From Pseudomonadota bacterium (lineage in GTDB: Bacteria; Pseudomonadota; Gammaproteobacteria; Steroidobacterales; Steroidobacteraceae), in contig JAEZFW010000034.1 of NCBI GenBank assembly GCA_023417315.1, forward strand, positions 1 through 64,000: 64,000 nt of DNA. Direction: 5' to 3'. Shown here one piece after another: positions 9,010-17,627 of the stretch. Position numbers and translations under genes: made by a program. Under the pieces are notes generated by a model that had not been told where the DNA came from, did no database searches, and saw only the letters and a program-made list of their open reading frames with translations. Within the stretch, counting starts at the first letter, position 1. Every line of letters starts with the position of its first letter.

Positions 9010-9453
9010 GTGAACATTCGTACATTCGCCCGCGTATTCGGAATCATCTTCCTGATAGTCGGTATCGGCGGGTTCATTCCGGGTCTCACACAGCCTCACG
9101 ATCATCCCGACCTCGCGGTTGAAGCTGGGTCAGGCATGGAGCTCGGACTGTTTCCAGTCAACGTCCTGCATAACCTCGTGCACATCGTGTTTGGTGTGTG
9201 GGGTCTGATCGCCGCCCGGAGTTTCTCCGCCGCTCGTGCATACGCCCGCGCGGTGGCCATTATCTATGCGGTTCTCGCAGTCCTGGGCATTATCCCCGCG
9301 ACGAACACGGTCTTCGGACTCGTGCCCATCTATGGTCATGACATCTGGCTACATGCTCTGCTCGCCGCAGTAGCTGCCTACTTCGGCTTCGTCCGTCACG
9401 AGACGGACACTCATTCCTCCGATCACGTAGTAGGGGCCAATCCGGGACGTTAG
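9010..9453 (+). CDS. DUF4383 family inner-membrane protein
   Basis: 147 residues from a GTG start with GAGGAG at about 8997. Four hydrophobic segments are apparent (residues about 8-27, 51-68, 80-98, 115-133). The conserved block NLVHIVFGVWGLIAAR and the later FGLVPIYGHDIWLHA are those of the DUF4383 family, small four-helix membrane proteins of unknown function widespread in bacteria. A strong hairpin terminator starts 30 bases after the stop, and the gene is isolated from its neighbours, so it is probably monocistronic. Confidence 0.75.
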   Translation: MNIRTFARVFGIIFLIVGIGGFIPGLTQPHDHPDLAVEAGSGMELGLFPVNVLHNLVHIVFGVWGLIAARSFSAARAYARAVAIIYAVLAVLGIIPATNTVFGLVPIYGHDIWLHALLAAVAAYFGFVRHETDTHSSDHVVGANPGR

Positions 9454-9482
9454 CTGCTCAAGCCAGTCCTGCAATGCATTCT

Positions 9483-9516
9483 AAGGACCCATCGACGGAT
9501 CGATGGGTCCTTTCAT
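9483..9516 (+). terminator. strong intrinsic terminator
   Basis: A perfect 12-bp stem (AAGGACCCATCG at 9483-9494 pairs with CGATGGGTCCTT at 9501-9512) with a 6-base loop, running into a T-rich stretch. It lies 30 bases after the DUF4383 gene. From here to 9730 I see no further gene or motif. Confidence 0.85.
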
Positions 9517-9730
9517 TGTTCTGGCTGCTCCTGCGTGCGGAGCCCAAGGCGCAAGAGAGCGGTTCCAATACATAGTGCAAACGTCAGTCGCGACCGCGTG
9601 GCGAGTCCTGTCGCGAAAGGCTTCTGCCCTGCGCCGGCAGAGAGCACCACGCGCTTTCGCGCCATCAGAAGTCCATTTGCTGGCATAGCGCCTCAGGCGC
9701 AGAATCGACGCCCACCTCGCGCGCAATGAG

Positions 9731-11086
9731 ATGCATATGGACCGCCGTACGTTCAACCTGTCCTCTCTTGCCACGGTCGGCACGGCACTCGCGTCGAATA
9801 CAGCATTTGCTGCGACGACACCGCCAGCCAAAGTGGGTCTCATCGGCTGCGGCTGGTTCGGTGGCGTGGTGCTCGAAAACATGTCGGCGAACGCGAGTGT
9901 CGAGTTCATCTCATTATGCGATCCGAACTCCCAAGCATTGAAGAGCACGTCTCAGGTGCTGGCGAAATACCAGAAGAAGAATCCCAGAACCTATGCAGAC
10001 TATCGCGAGATGCTTTCGAGCGATGCACACGATATCGTTGTGATCTCCACTCCGGATCATTGGCACGCGTTACCCGCGATTGCTGCGATGAAGGCTGGAG
10101 CGGACTTGTTCCTCGAGAAGCCGATCAGCGTCGATGTCATCGAAGGTGAGGCTATGGTTGCGGCAGCTCGCAAGTACAAGCGGGTCGTGCAAGTGAATAC
10201 GCAGCGTCGGAGCACGGCTTGCCTTGCAGAGGCGAAGGAGAAATATCTGCGCGGCGGTCGGCTGGGAAAGATCGGGGTGGTCGAGTCCTACGCCTATTTT
10301 CCCGGACCTTCGACCGACAAGATGACGGAGGCGAATCCGCCAACACATCTTGATTATGAGCTATGGACTGGCCCTGCTCCACGACGACCGTTCAGGCCAG
10401 CATTGGAATCGCGCGCATGGCGGGCCTTCATGGAGTATGGCAACGGACAGATCGGCGATGTCGGCGTGCACATGCTCGATTGCGTACGCTGGATGCTGGA
10501 TCTGGGTTGGCCTACGAAGATCATCTCGAGCGGCGGTATCTATGTTCGCAAGAACGATGCTTCGAATATCTCCGATACACAACGCAGCCAGTTCATCTAT
10601 CCCGATCTGGAGCTCGCTTGGGAACATCGAACCTGGGGTGCACCCCCCATCGTTCCGAGGCACTGGACAGACTTGTGGGGCGCACGGTTCATCGGCGAGA
10701 AAGGCACGCTCACAATCACTACACTCGGGTACGAATTCACGCCTGCGGATGGCGGCCGGCGAGAGGGTTTTCATCTGCTCTCGGAAACGGCCAACCAGGA
10801 CAATCTGGACGAATCATCATTCCCGAACGTCTCCGCAGAAATTCAGCGCCAGCACGTGCTCGACTTCATGAACGCGCGTGCCAATCGTAGGCGACCGATC
10901 GCGGACGTCGAGGAAGGTCACATCTCGAGCGCGTGCTGCATCCTCGCCAATATCGCTCAGCAGTTAGGCCGGCCCGTGAGCTACGATCCCGCAACTCGCA
11001 CCGTGCGCGGTGATCCAGAAGCGACCCGCCTACTTGCCCGCTCCTATCGCGCCCCATGGATGCACCCGGATCCAGCGAGCGTATGA
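9731..11086 (+). CDS. Tat-exported Gfo/Idh/MocA family oxidoreductase
   Basis: 451 residues. The N-terminus has a twin-arginine-like motif (DRRTFNLSS, residues 4-12) and a hydrophobic region ending AFA-AT, so it should be exported, as in the secreted subgroup of this family. The NAD(P)-binding glycine motif GLIGCGWFGG is at residues 36-45 and the family EKP signature (FLEKPISVD) at about residues 128-135, where the Lys helps catalysis. The C-terminal domain (from about residue 155) is the sugar-binding half and contains DVGVHMLDCVRWMLDLG. These enzymes oxidise or reduce sugars or cyclitols; the exact substrate cannot be read from sequence. The next codon pair downstream (9737) is an alternative start. 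Confidence 0.85.
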   Translation: MHMDRRTFNLSSLATVGTALASNTAFAATTPPAKVGLIGCGWFGGVVLENMSANASVEFISLCDPNSQALKSTSQVLAKYQKKNPRTYADYREMLSSDAHDIVVISTPDHWHALPAIAAMKAGADLFLEKPISVDVIEGEAMVAAARKYKRVVQVNTQRRSTACLAEAKEKYLRGGRLGKIGVVESYAYFPGPSTDKMTEANPPTHLDYELWTGPAPRRPFRPALESRAWRAFMEYGNGQIGDVGVHMLDCVRWMLDLGWPTKIISSGGIYVRKNDASNISDTQRSQFIYPDLELAWEHRTWGAPPIVPRHWTDLWGARFIGEKGTLTITTLGYEFTPADGGRREGFHLLSETANQDNLDESSFPNVSAEIQRQHVLDFMNARANRRRPIADVEEGHISSACCILANIAQQLGRPVSYDPATRTVRGDPEATRLLARSYRAPWMHPDPASV

Positions 11087-11140
11087 CCCGCCCGATTGCA
11101 TCGCTAGACTACGTCCCTCCACTCCGGCGGAGCTTCACAG

Positions 11141-11491
11141 ATGGCGGACTTCACGATCTATCACAATCCTCGTTGCACTAAGAGTCGGGAGACTCTGCGC
11201 TTGCTGCAGGACAATGGCATCGAACCGCGGGTAGTCGAGTACCTCAAGACACCGCCGAATGCTGCGCAACTCAAGACCCTCATCAGTCAGCTTGGCATCA
11301 AACCTGAGCAGCTGGTGCGTAAGGGCGAAGAAGTATTCAAGACGAAGTACGCTGGTCAATCGCTCAGCGACACACAATGGATTGACGCGATGGTCCAGAA
11401 TCCGGTTCTGATCGAGCGGCCGATCGTGGTGAGCGGCAAGCGAGCGGTGCTCGGCAGGCCACCGGAGAACGTGCGACAGCTGATCGATTGA
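11141..11491 (+). CDS. arsC: ArsC/Spx-family arsenate reductase (glutaredoxin type)
   Basis: 116 residues with the thioredoxin-fold ArsC pattern. The catalytic cysteine lies in YHNPRCTKSRETL (Cys 12), and the later NPVLIERPIVVSGKRAVLGRPPE block carries the arginines that bind arsenate in glutaredoxin-linked ArsC. The length is that of the compact ArsC/YfgD group. The enzyme would reduce arsenate to arsenite using glutathione/glutaredoxin. No arsenite pump or ArsR is nearby, so a housekeeping role (YffB/YfgD-like) is equally possible. It follows the Gfo/Idh gene by about 55 bases. Confidence 0.85.
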   Translation: MADFTIYHNPRCTKSRETLRLLQDNGIEPRVVEYLKTPPNAAQLKTLISQLGIKPEQLVRKGEEVFKTKYAGQSLSDTQWIDAMVQNPVLIERPIVVSGKRAVLGRPPENVRQLID

Positions 11492-11575
11492 CGGGCGTAG
11501 TACAGCTGTAGTGCCCTAGCAACAAGGCAGCTTCCTGCAATAGCAAGTCAGGAACGCTCACCGTCTTGACGCCCC

Positions 11576-12604
11576 ATGAGCGACGCGAGACCTTGCACTC
11601 ACGTGACGTTGAGCGGGATTGCCGTGATCCTCACCCACATGCCTGACTTGCCGCCGCGACCCGAAACGCCGCGCAACGCAGCATTCCGTCGCGAGTTCTA
11701 CCGACGTTGGGGCAAGGAGAACTGGATCGTTGCAGGTAAGAGCCGGCGCGCCGAGTACTCGCCCCACCGCCAGACGCTCTCGATCAAGAGCGTTTATCAG
11801 GGCTGCGAACACTATTACCTAGACAACCGTCGACTCAGCGTCACGGATGAGACCTACCTCATCTTGAATGAGGATCGAGAGTACTCGAGCCTTCTCGAAG
11901 CGCCTCAAGGAGCGATGAGCTTTTGCATTTTCTTCCGGCCAGGCATGGCCGGAGAGGTGGCTTCAGCCTCGCTGATGACGACCGCGCAGGCGCTGGATGC
12001 GGCTTCCGAGTTGACCGCGCGACCGATGGAGTTCTCCGAACATCTGCGTCGGCATGACGAGTCGATCTCTCCTGTGCTGCGCTACATCCAGCATCACGTC
12101 CAGCTCGGTGTGGCGGATGCTGGATGGTATGAGGAGCAATTCGAATACCTGCTTGGGCGGATGCTGCGCAATGAGCGCCGGCTGCAACTGTTGCCCGAAC
12201 GCGTGTCCTGTATGAGTAAGTCAAAGCGTCGCGAGTTGATGCGGCGCTTGCAGTGGTCCACGGACTTCATGCACTCGAATCTTCATCGTGAATTAACGCT
12301 GACGGACCTCGCTCGAGCGGCGCGACTTTCCAACTTTCACTACCTGCGCTTGTTCAGGCAAGTGTTCCAGATGACCCCAATGAGCTACCTGCGCAAGCAG
12401 CGGACCGATCGTGCGCTTGCTCTGCTGAGCGCAACTTCAATGGACATCCAGGACATTGCGGAACAGGTCGGCTTCAGTCGTTTAGCGTTGTGGCGCAATG
12501 TGAAACGCTCGATCGGAGAAGGTCCCCTACGGTTACGCCAACGAAAGGCTGAAGAGATAGCCGCGCAGCAGATCGTAGACCGAGATACGGCGCGGTCCGA
12601 GTGA
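11576..12604 (+). CDS. AraC family transcriptional regulator
   Basis: 342 residues from ATG 11576; an in-frame ATG at 11639 would remove 21 residues, and neither has a convincing ribosome site. Residues about 225-325 contain two helix-turn-helix units of the AraC type (LTLTDLARAARLSNFHYLRLF, then DIQDIAEQVGFSRLALWRNV). The N-terminal 200 residues look like a sensor domain of the cupin-like kind found in this family (DETYLILNEDREYSS). It is a DNA-binding activator or repressor of unknown inducer. The neighbours are the arsC-like gene upstream and a small secreted protein gene downstream. Confidence 0.85.
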   Translation: MSDARPCTHVTLSGIAVILTHMPDLPPRPETPRNAAFRREFYRRWGKENWIVAGKSRRAEYSPHRQTLSIKSVYQGCEHYYLDNRRLSVTDETYLILNEDREYSSLLEAPQGAMSFCIFFRPGMAGEVASASLMTTAQALDAASELTARPMEFSEHLRRHDESISPVLRYIQHHVQLGVADAGWYEEQFEYLLGRMLRNERRLQLLPERVSCMSKSKRRELMRRLQWSTDFMHSNLHRELTLTDLARAARLSNFHYLRLFRQVFQMTPMSYLRKQRTDRALALLSATSMDIQDIAEQVGFSRLALWRNVKRSIGEGPLRLRQRKAEEIAAQQIVDRDTARSE

Positions 12605-12679
12605 CCACTTGGCAACGCGCGAAACACGCAATGCTTTCGCCACGACTATTCTGAATGCTGACTTCCAGAGGGTGTTTTC

Positions 12680-13198
12680 GTGCGTGCCCCAGCCTCACTC
12701 GTCATCGTTCTGGCCATGAGCATAGGAGTGGTCGGCTCATCCGGCGCAGACGCCGGCGCGTGCGCAGCGGACGCATTCACGCAATTCGACTTCTGGGTCG
12801 GCGAGTGGAAGGTCGTGGATCGCGAAGCCCGCATGGCCGGGCGCAATGTGATCGCTTTGGAGCAACAAGGATGTGTGCTCGTGGAGCGCTGGACCTCCGC
12901 CAAGGGCGGAACCGGCATGAGCATGAATCACTACGACCCGCTTTCCCGCAAATGGAAGCAACACTGGGTGGGGCTTGGACTGATCCTCGAGATGAGCGGA
13001 GGATTGCGGGACGGGGCTATGGTCCTCGAAGGTCCGCTGCAATACGTGGCACAGAAGAAGGTTTCGTTGCTACGCGGCACCTGGAGCGCCCTACCTGACG
13101 GACGCGTACGACAGCACTTCGTCGAATCCGAGGACGATGGCAAGAGTTGGACCGAATGGTTCGACGGCTACTACACGCGAGAAGAAAACACGCGCTGA
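12680..13198 (+). CDS. secreted DUF1579-like protein
   Basis: 172 residues from a GTG start. A signal peptide of about 27 residues ends near GADAGA-CA. The mature protein begins FTQFDFWVGEWKVVD, the opening of a lipocalin-like beta-barrel group (DUF1579-type) that carries WVGEW. The rest shows alternating strands and ends WTEWFDGYYTREE. The function is unknown; the fold is normally associated with binding small hydrophobic molecules. It converges with the Rieske oxygenase gene (stop codons 13 bases apart). Confidence is good for a secreted protein and moderate for the family. Confidence 0.65.
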   Translation: MRAPASLVIVLAMSIGVVGSSGADAGACAADAFTQFDFWVGEWKVVDREARMAGRNVIALEQQGCVLVERWTSAKGGTGMSMNHYDPLSRKWKQHWVGLGLILEMSGGLRDGAMVLEGPLQYVAQKKVSLLRGTWSALPDGRVRQHFVESEDDGKSWTEWFDGYYTREENTR

Positions 13199-13210
13199 GC
13201 TAGCGATAGG

Positions 13211-14383
13211 TTAGCTCAGAGAACGTGTCGGTTTACGCAGCTCACGCGACTGCGGAATGAGCTCGCGCATGCGCCGCGTGAAACTTCGCAAACAGACTTC
13301 TTCCGAGCTCAGCGGCCCTACGGTATAGCTGCTCGATTGCATGCCAGTTTGCACGCGTTCGATCAGCGCCTTGTCCTCCAAGTTCACGCGTCGATTGATC
13401 CGCCAGTTCAGGTAACGCGCCGCACGCATTTCACGGCGTTCGTCTGGATGCACGTACGCGATCTCGCGAATCATCGTTTCGGTCGGCGAGATAGGCAGGA
13501 ACTGCATGAAATCGATCTGGTCGGGATAGATGTCGAACGCGACGTTCGGCCACAGCTTGAAGTAAGTCCATAAACGTTGTCGTTGGTCGGGCAGCCATTC
13601 CACCTTCGGTAAGAGCTGCTGATACATGCGCTCGGAGAAACGTTTGGAAGGCGTTTCCCGCAACCATCCCGACATCTTGTCGATCCATGCTTGGGCTTCG
13701 ATCCGATAGCTCTTGCCGAACAGGCGAGTCAGTCCAGCATGCGCGACGTTGATGTGCAGTCCGTCTGAATAATTGTCCGCGACGTTCTTCCAGTTGACCG
13801 CGCGAGGACGCAAGGTCACACGGCCTTGTGGCACCAGCGCCTCCATTCGATAGAGCGCAAGCTCGTTGAGGTACGGCGCTGCCATTTCGCGCACGCTTGG
13901 ACCGTCAGGCAACAATCGCACGAAGATGAACCCGAAGAGCTCCTCCTGCTCGAGGAGCACCAGGCCATGTTTGCTGAGATCGAGATTGGGAAAAGTCTCT
14001 CGATGCGGGACCCCGAGCAACTTCCCATCCAGTCCGTACGTCCACGCATGATAAGGACAGGTGATGCGTCCCGGACACCTCCCCTTCGGACCGTCGAGCA
14101 GTCTCGCCGCTCTGTGGCGACAGACGTTGTGGAAGCTACGAATCTGTCCGTCTGCACCACGCAAGGTCACGAGGGACTCACCGAGCAATTCCAGCGTGTG
14201 ATAGTCGCCGGGATTCGGTATGTCACTTACGTGACATACGAGCTGCCAGCTTCGGCGGAAGATAAATTGTTTTTCGAGCTCGAAGAAGTCAGGATCTGAA
14301 TACGTCCAAGCAGGTAAGCTGAACGCCTCTTCGTACACAGTGGACGGAACATCGGACCCGACGGTTTCGATGGAAGAGATCAT
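13211..14383 (-). CDS. Rieske non-heme iron aromatic-ring hydroxylating oxygenase, large subunit
   Basis: 390 residues. The Rieske [2Fe-2S] ligands appear as CRHRA and CPYHAW (a CxH-x17-CxxH spacing, residues about 87-108). The mononuclear iron motif is NYSDGLHINVAH (residues about 206-217), giving Asp, His and His. These features define an oxygenase alpha subunit of the type that hydroxylates or demethylates an organic substrate, using electrons from a separate reductase that is not encoded here. Relatives include choline/carnitine-type and stachydrine demethylases, so the substrate is open. It is divergent from an AdiC-like permease with 74 bases between starts, which suggests shared control and perhaps a common amine or amino acid substrate. 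Confidence 0.85.
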   Translation of the reverse strand: MISSIETVGSDVPSTVYEEAFSLPAWTYSDPDFFELEKQFIFRRSWQLVCHVSDIPNPGDYHTLELLGESLVTLRGADGQIRSFHNVCRHRAARLLDGPKGRCPGRITCPYHAWTYGLDGKLLGVPHRETFPNLDLSKHGLVLLEQEELFGFIFVRLLPDGPSVREMAAPYLNELALYRMEALVPQGRVTLRPRAVNWKNVADNYSDGLHINVAHAGLTRLFGKSYRIEAQAWIDKMSGWLRETPSKRFSERMYQQLLPKVEWLPDQRQRLWTYFKLWPNVAFDIYPDQIDFMQFLPISPTETMIREIAYVHPDERREMRAARYLNWRINRRVNLEDKALIERVQTGMQSSSYTVGPLSSEEVCLRSFTRRMRELIPQSRELRKPTRSLS

Positions 14384-14457
14384 CGGTCATCGTGAGAGGG
14401 AGCGAGCGAGTTCATCGATCCTACAGGGGCGCAACTTGAGGGGTCAAACAGCAAGCC

Positions 14458-15798
14458 ATGAACCGCGACCGTAAGATCGGCCTGCCCCTCGCAACGATTC
14501 TGGTCGCGAACAACATGATCGGGTCCGGAATCTTCCTGCTCCCAGCCACACTTGCGAGCGTCGGATCGGTCACGATCATTGGCTGGATCGTCGCGACGCT
14601 GGCGGCGACACTCATCGCGACAGTGCTGGCAAAACTCGGGCAAGTCTCGCCCCAACCCGGCGGTCCGGCTGGATATGCGACCGTCGCGCTCGGACCCTAT
14701 CTTGGTTTCCAGGCGAACTTCATTTACTGGATCTGTTGCTGGATTGGGAACATCGCCATCGCAGTCGCTGCAATCGGGTATCTGGCGAGCTTCTTTCCTC
14801 GCCTGCGCGAACCGATGCTCACGAGTGTCGCGGTCGTGAGCCTGATCTGGCTCGTCACATTCGTGAATGTGTATGGCCCGCGATTCGCTTGCCAGTTCAA
14901 GATGGTCACCTTGATCGCTGGGCTCGTGCCGATTCTTTTGGTGGGAACGGTCGGATGGATCTATTTCCAACCCGATGTGTTCGCAGCGTCATGGAACGTG
15001 CAGGCCCGATCCGTATGGGATGTTGTGCCTGAATCGCTCGTGCTCGTGTTCTGGGCGTTCGTGGGTCTCGAGAGCGCGTCGGTAGCAACATCAGTCGTCG
15101 AAAGACCTGAGCGCAATGTGCCGCTGGCGACGGTGATGGGTGTGTTGCTCTCGGGTTGCGTGTACCTGGCTGCGTTTGCCGCAATCATGGGGTTGGTCCC
15201 GGCGCGCGCGCTGTTGACGTCGAGTGCACCGTTTGCAGATGCGGCAGGCGTGTTCATGGGACCCATGGCAGGTGCATTCGTCGCCTTGATGGCGCTGATC
15301 AAGGCGACCGGCACGCTCTGTGGCTGGGTGTTGCTGACGGCACAGACAGGTCAATCGAGCGCGCAGCGTGGTTTGTTCCCGCCGTTATTTCGTCGGACGA
15401 ATCGATATGGGATTCCCGTTCTCAACCTGATCGTCGTTGCCGTGATCATGTCGGTTGTCGTCTTAGCCACGATGTCGCCGACGATTGGTGAGCAGTTCGC
15501 CAAACTGATCGAAACCTCGGTGATTCTGTGTCTGCTCGTGTATCTCTACGCCTTCACCGCGCTATGGCACTTCCGAAGATCGGTGACACATGTGGGCCGC
15601 TACTTCGCGGCTGCAATCGTTGCGGCATTGGTGTGCTTGTTCGTCATCGTTCGTGCAGGTCCGCTGCAGCTCGCAATCTGCGCTGCGATTCTGCTCTCAA
15701 CCTACCCCTTGTATGCGCTGATGAAATGGAGCGGACGACCGCCGATCGCATCGCCGTTACCGCCAAGCCTGGACTACCGAGCTACTCCGCCAAGTTGA
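14458..15798 (+). CDS. APC-family amino acid permease, AdiC (arginine/agmatine antiporter)-like
   Basis: 446 residues, close to the 445 of E. coli AdiC, with about 12 hydrophobic segments. The first helix has the unwound GSGIF motif (residues 22-26). The region WAFVGLESASV matches the AdiC substrate gate around its Trp-Glu pair, and CGWVLLTAQ matches the second conserved Trp. It should exchange a cationic amino acid or amine across the inner membrane. No decarboxylase is nearby, so acid resistance is not implied. The last 17 bases overlap the convergent gene that ends at 15782. It is divergent from the Rieske gene. Confidence 0.8.
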   Translation: MNRDRKIGLPLATILVANNMIGSGIFLLPATLASVGSVTIIGWIVATLAATLIATVLAKLGQVSPQPGGPAGYATVALGPYLGFQANFIYWICCWIGNIAIAVAAIGYLASFFPRLREPMLTSVAVVSLIWLVTFVNVYGPRFACQFKMVTLIAGLVPILLVGTVGWIYFQPDVFAASWNVQARSVWDVVPESLVLVFWAFVGLESASVATSVVERPERNVPLATVMGVLLSGCVYLAAFAAIMGLVPARALLTSSAPFADAAGVFMGPMAGAFVALMALIKATGTLCGWVLLTAQTGQSSAQRGLFPPLFRRTNRYGIPVLNLIVVAVIMSVVVLATMSPTIGEQFAKLIETSVILCLLVYLYAFTALWHFRRSVTHVGRYFAAAIVAALVCLFVIVRAGPLQLAICAAILLSTYPLYALMKWSGRPPIASPLPPSLDYRATPPS

Positions 15799-16972
15799 AG
15801 TGCAAGCGAGGTCCGAGCTCTTCGCCCTCTTCTGAGGCATAGACAGAGCCGGCCAAAGCCCCGAGCGGCCGAATGAGCAATCCTTTAGTTGCACCGCTCA
15901 AAAGCCGCTGCATGACCGGGCGCGGCAGCGTGAAATAGGCTTTGCCCCCGCGAGTCGTCGCGAGCTCGAGATCAATGATCATTTGAGTATTGAACACGTC
16001 TTCGTAGCTCGCGCCGCGTGTGAGCGTGTCGTAGGTGACGGACTCCTGTTTCCAATCCGGATCGCCCCCCAGGATTTCGATCACTCGCACCTTGACGAAC
16101 TCTTCGCCCAGATCCTTGCCGAGCCCTGCCGCGTACTGGCCGCCGCTCGCGAGAGTATGTGTGGTCAGCTCTAACACCCCGGCGCCCGCGGCTTTCGCAT
16201 CTCGAAAGGCGGTGAGGTCCCATCGCAGCACGATCCACTCCGTGGCAGCGGTGGTGAGGACCCGAGTTCGGTTCCCCTGCTCTTCCGTGTTCCAGTCGTT
16301 GAAATTCACAGTCGGGAACTGGGTGCTCACCACACTATCGTGTCGGACGGGTATGTGCCGCGTGAACGTTGATAGTGCCGGCACTGGCGGGTGGTAAACC
16401 AATGGCTCGCCCACATCGGGGGCTGCTCCGTCCTTGCGAACGACGTCCACGCGGTAGTAGTCGAGGTCAACGAAATATTCGCCTGGCCCCCAATCTGTTA
16501 CACAGAACTGCACGTACACGGTGTCGCCGGGCACGACGTCGAAGTCATGCGTCGTCATGCTAATCGTGTGCCAATCGGAGGTATTCGAAAGCTCGTACTC
16601 GCGCAGATGCTCGTGGAAGTTGGTGGTGCGCTGAGTGTTGATCATGAAATTGACGCGCCGCGGCGCGTGACTCCCTCGCACACGGGCCTCAACCCGCAAC
16701 TCATAGCGCGGGTCGGCCAGCTTCTTAACGTCGATTTCTTTCGAGATGTCGCGCTTGATGAACGTCCACCAGACCCCGTGCTGGTCGCTCGTGGCGTCGA
16801 CCTTGTAGCGCAGAACGCCGTCTCGCTGCTCGAGCTCTATCGAGGGTGTCCCGTCGCCGGTGCCGGGCGACCAACCTTCGATTATTGATCCGTCGAAAGG
16901 ATCCGCGAACTGTGGATAGCACATCGAGGGCGCTAGTAGAGAGGAGAAGAGTAGCAGTGAGATTCGGGACAT
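15782..16972 (-). CDS. secreted DNRLRE/CBM-like protein
   Basis: 396 residues. A short signal peptide is present (MSRISLLLFSSLLAPSMC), possibly with a Cys for lipidation. Residues about 25-190 look like a carbohydrate-binding beta-sandwich (WRYELRVEARVRG-type strands, FDVVPGDTVYVQFCVTDWG). The C-terminal half resembles a DNRLRE domain: RHDSVVSTQFPTVNFNDWNTEEQG, RWDLTAF and VTYDTLTRGASYE follow the family pattern of repeated strands ending in a hydrophobic tail. Such proteins are found in extracellular polysaccharide systems. No catalytic residues are recognised. It converges on the permease gene with a 17-base overlap. Confidence 0.6.
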   Translation of the reverse strand: MSRISLLLFSSLLAPSMCYPQFADPFDGSIIEGWSPGTGDGTPSIELEQRDGVLRYKVDATSDQHGVWWTFIKRDISKEIDVKKLADPRYELRVEARVRGSHAPRRVNFMINTQRTTNFHEHLREYELSNTSDWHTISMTTHDFDVVPGDTVYVQFCVTDWGPGEYFVDLDYYRVDVVRKDGAAPDVGEPLVYHPPVPALSTFTRHIPVRHDSVVSTQFPTVNFNDWNTEEQGNRTRVLTTAATEWIVLRWDLTAFRDAKAAGAGVLELTTHTLASGGQYAAGLGKDLGEEFVKVRVIEILGGDPDWKQESVTYDTLTRGASYEDVFNTQMIIDLELATTRGGKAYFTLPRPVMQRLLSGATKGLLIRPLGALAGSVYASEEGEELGPRLHFNLAE

Positions 16973-17075
16973 AAAAATGGAGCGCAGCCCACCCGTCCCT
17001 GTGTTGGCTGGAGTGGCCCAAGAAATAAGCTGGTTAAGCTCGAGAGCCGATCTCGTGAGGTTCGCCGCGGCTGTA

Positions 17076-17096
17076 AGCTGGCGCGCAGCGCCAGCT
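17076..17096 (-). terminator. hairpin after small secreted-protein genes
   Basis: A 9-bp inverted repeat AGCTGGCGC (17076-17084) / GCGCCAGCT (17088-17096) with a 3-base loop lies 8 bases past the stop of the small gene read on the minus strand. It is not followed by a T tract in that direction, so it is only a possible terminator. Confidence 0.4.
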
Positions 17097-17103
17097 CATC
17101 AGC

Positions 17104-17283
17104 TCAAAGCGGTCGATCCAGCGAAGCAGCGCGCGGCGCAACCGATTCGATTTGCATCGCGAGAGCTTCAATTTGCGTATCAATCTTAGTTTCGGTCGGC
17201 TGCGGCTTCGCGGTGATCGCTACGGCGGAAGTTGCGCCGACGAGCATCAGGATGCTGAAGATGGCTGCTAGTTTTAATTTCAT
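17104..17283 (-). CDS. 59-residue secreted peptide of unknown function
   Basis: An ATG at 17283 with GGAG nine bases upstream opens a 60-codon frame ending at the TGA at 17104-17106. The N-terminus MKLKLAAIFSILMLVGATSAVA is a textbook signal peptide (basic start, hydrophobic core, AxA), leaving a mature peptide of about 37 residues (QPTETKIDTQIEALAMQ...). The frame has AT-rich first codons, consistent with a signal sequence and unlike random DNA. It lies 14 bases after the repeat peptide gene (17298-17534), on the same strand, and is probably co-transcribed. I do not recognise a family. It ends DRPL, like the SRPL of the repeat units, which may be coincidence. Confidence 0.5.
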   Translation of the reverse strand: MKLKLAAIFSILMLVGATSAVAITAKPQPTETKIDTQIEALAMQIESVAPRAASLDRPL

Positions 17284-17297
17284 GGCGACGCTCCAAA

Positions 17298-17534
17298 TTA
17301 GGCAAGCTGAGCAAGCGGTCTGGACGGCGACTGGCCGACAGCCAATTGAATCAGAGGACGGGATGGCGACTGGCCTACCGCAAGTTGGATCAGAGGTCTG
17401 GACGGTGACTGGCCGACGGCGAGTTGGATGGCGGCCTCGCTCGTGTGACTGGGCTCCAACCTCTCCACACGCGTTCCAGACCCTCCGGCGCAGATAGAAC
17501 CGACCACCAGCAGAGAAGCGATTGTGCTACGCAT
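17298..17534 (-). CDS. secreted peptide with three 13-residue repeats
   Basis: 78 residues from ATG 17534, chosen because a perfect GGGAGGAA ribosome site lies just upstream (17537-17544). A longer frame would ignore it. The N-terminus MRSTIASLLVVGSICAGG looks like a signal, with a Cys (residue 15) that could be a lipobox. Three consecutive units QLAVGQSPSRPLI follow, the last ending RPLAQLA, giving a low-complexity tail. The DNA of the repeats consists of three 39-bp units at 17314-17430 with many silent and a few coding differences, so the amino acid repeat looks maintained. It has no recognised family; possible roles are a repeat peptide, a surface spacer or a precursor. It is divergent from the Ser/Thr kinase gene. 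Confidence 0.6.
   Translation of the reverse strand: MRSTIASLLVVGSICAGGSGTRVERLEPSHTSEAAIQLAVGQSPSRPLIQLAVGQSPSRPLIQLAVGQSPSRPLAQLA
17314..17430 (-). repeat. three 39-bp tandem repeats coding for QLAVGQSPSRPLI units
   Basis: Units at 17314-17352, 17353-17391 and 17392-17430. They share GGCGACTGGCC, GGTGACTGGCC or similar cores and are about 80 percent identical by eye. The unit length is a multiple of three, so the repeat keeps the frame of the minus-strand peptide gene. Confidence 0.85.
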
Positions 17535-17627
17535 TGTTCCTCCCAAGATTTTTCGGACTTGCGCATTTAGAGTCCGCAAGCCGTTTAAACATATGTCGCC
17601 GGGTTCTTTGCATAAGCGACAACTGAG

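Noticed and set aside
14219..14238. Perfect palindrome TATGTCACTTACGTGACATA
   Set aside because: It lies inside the Rieske oxygenase coding region and encodes conserved-looking residues (CHVSDIP); it does not match the CRP-like pattern and is probably chance.
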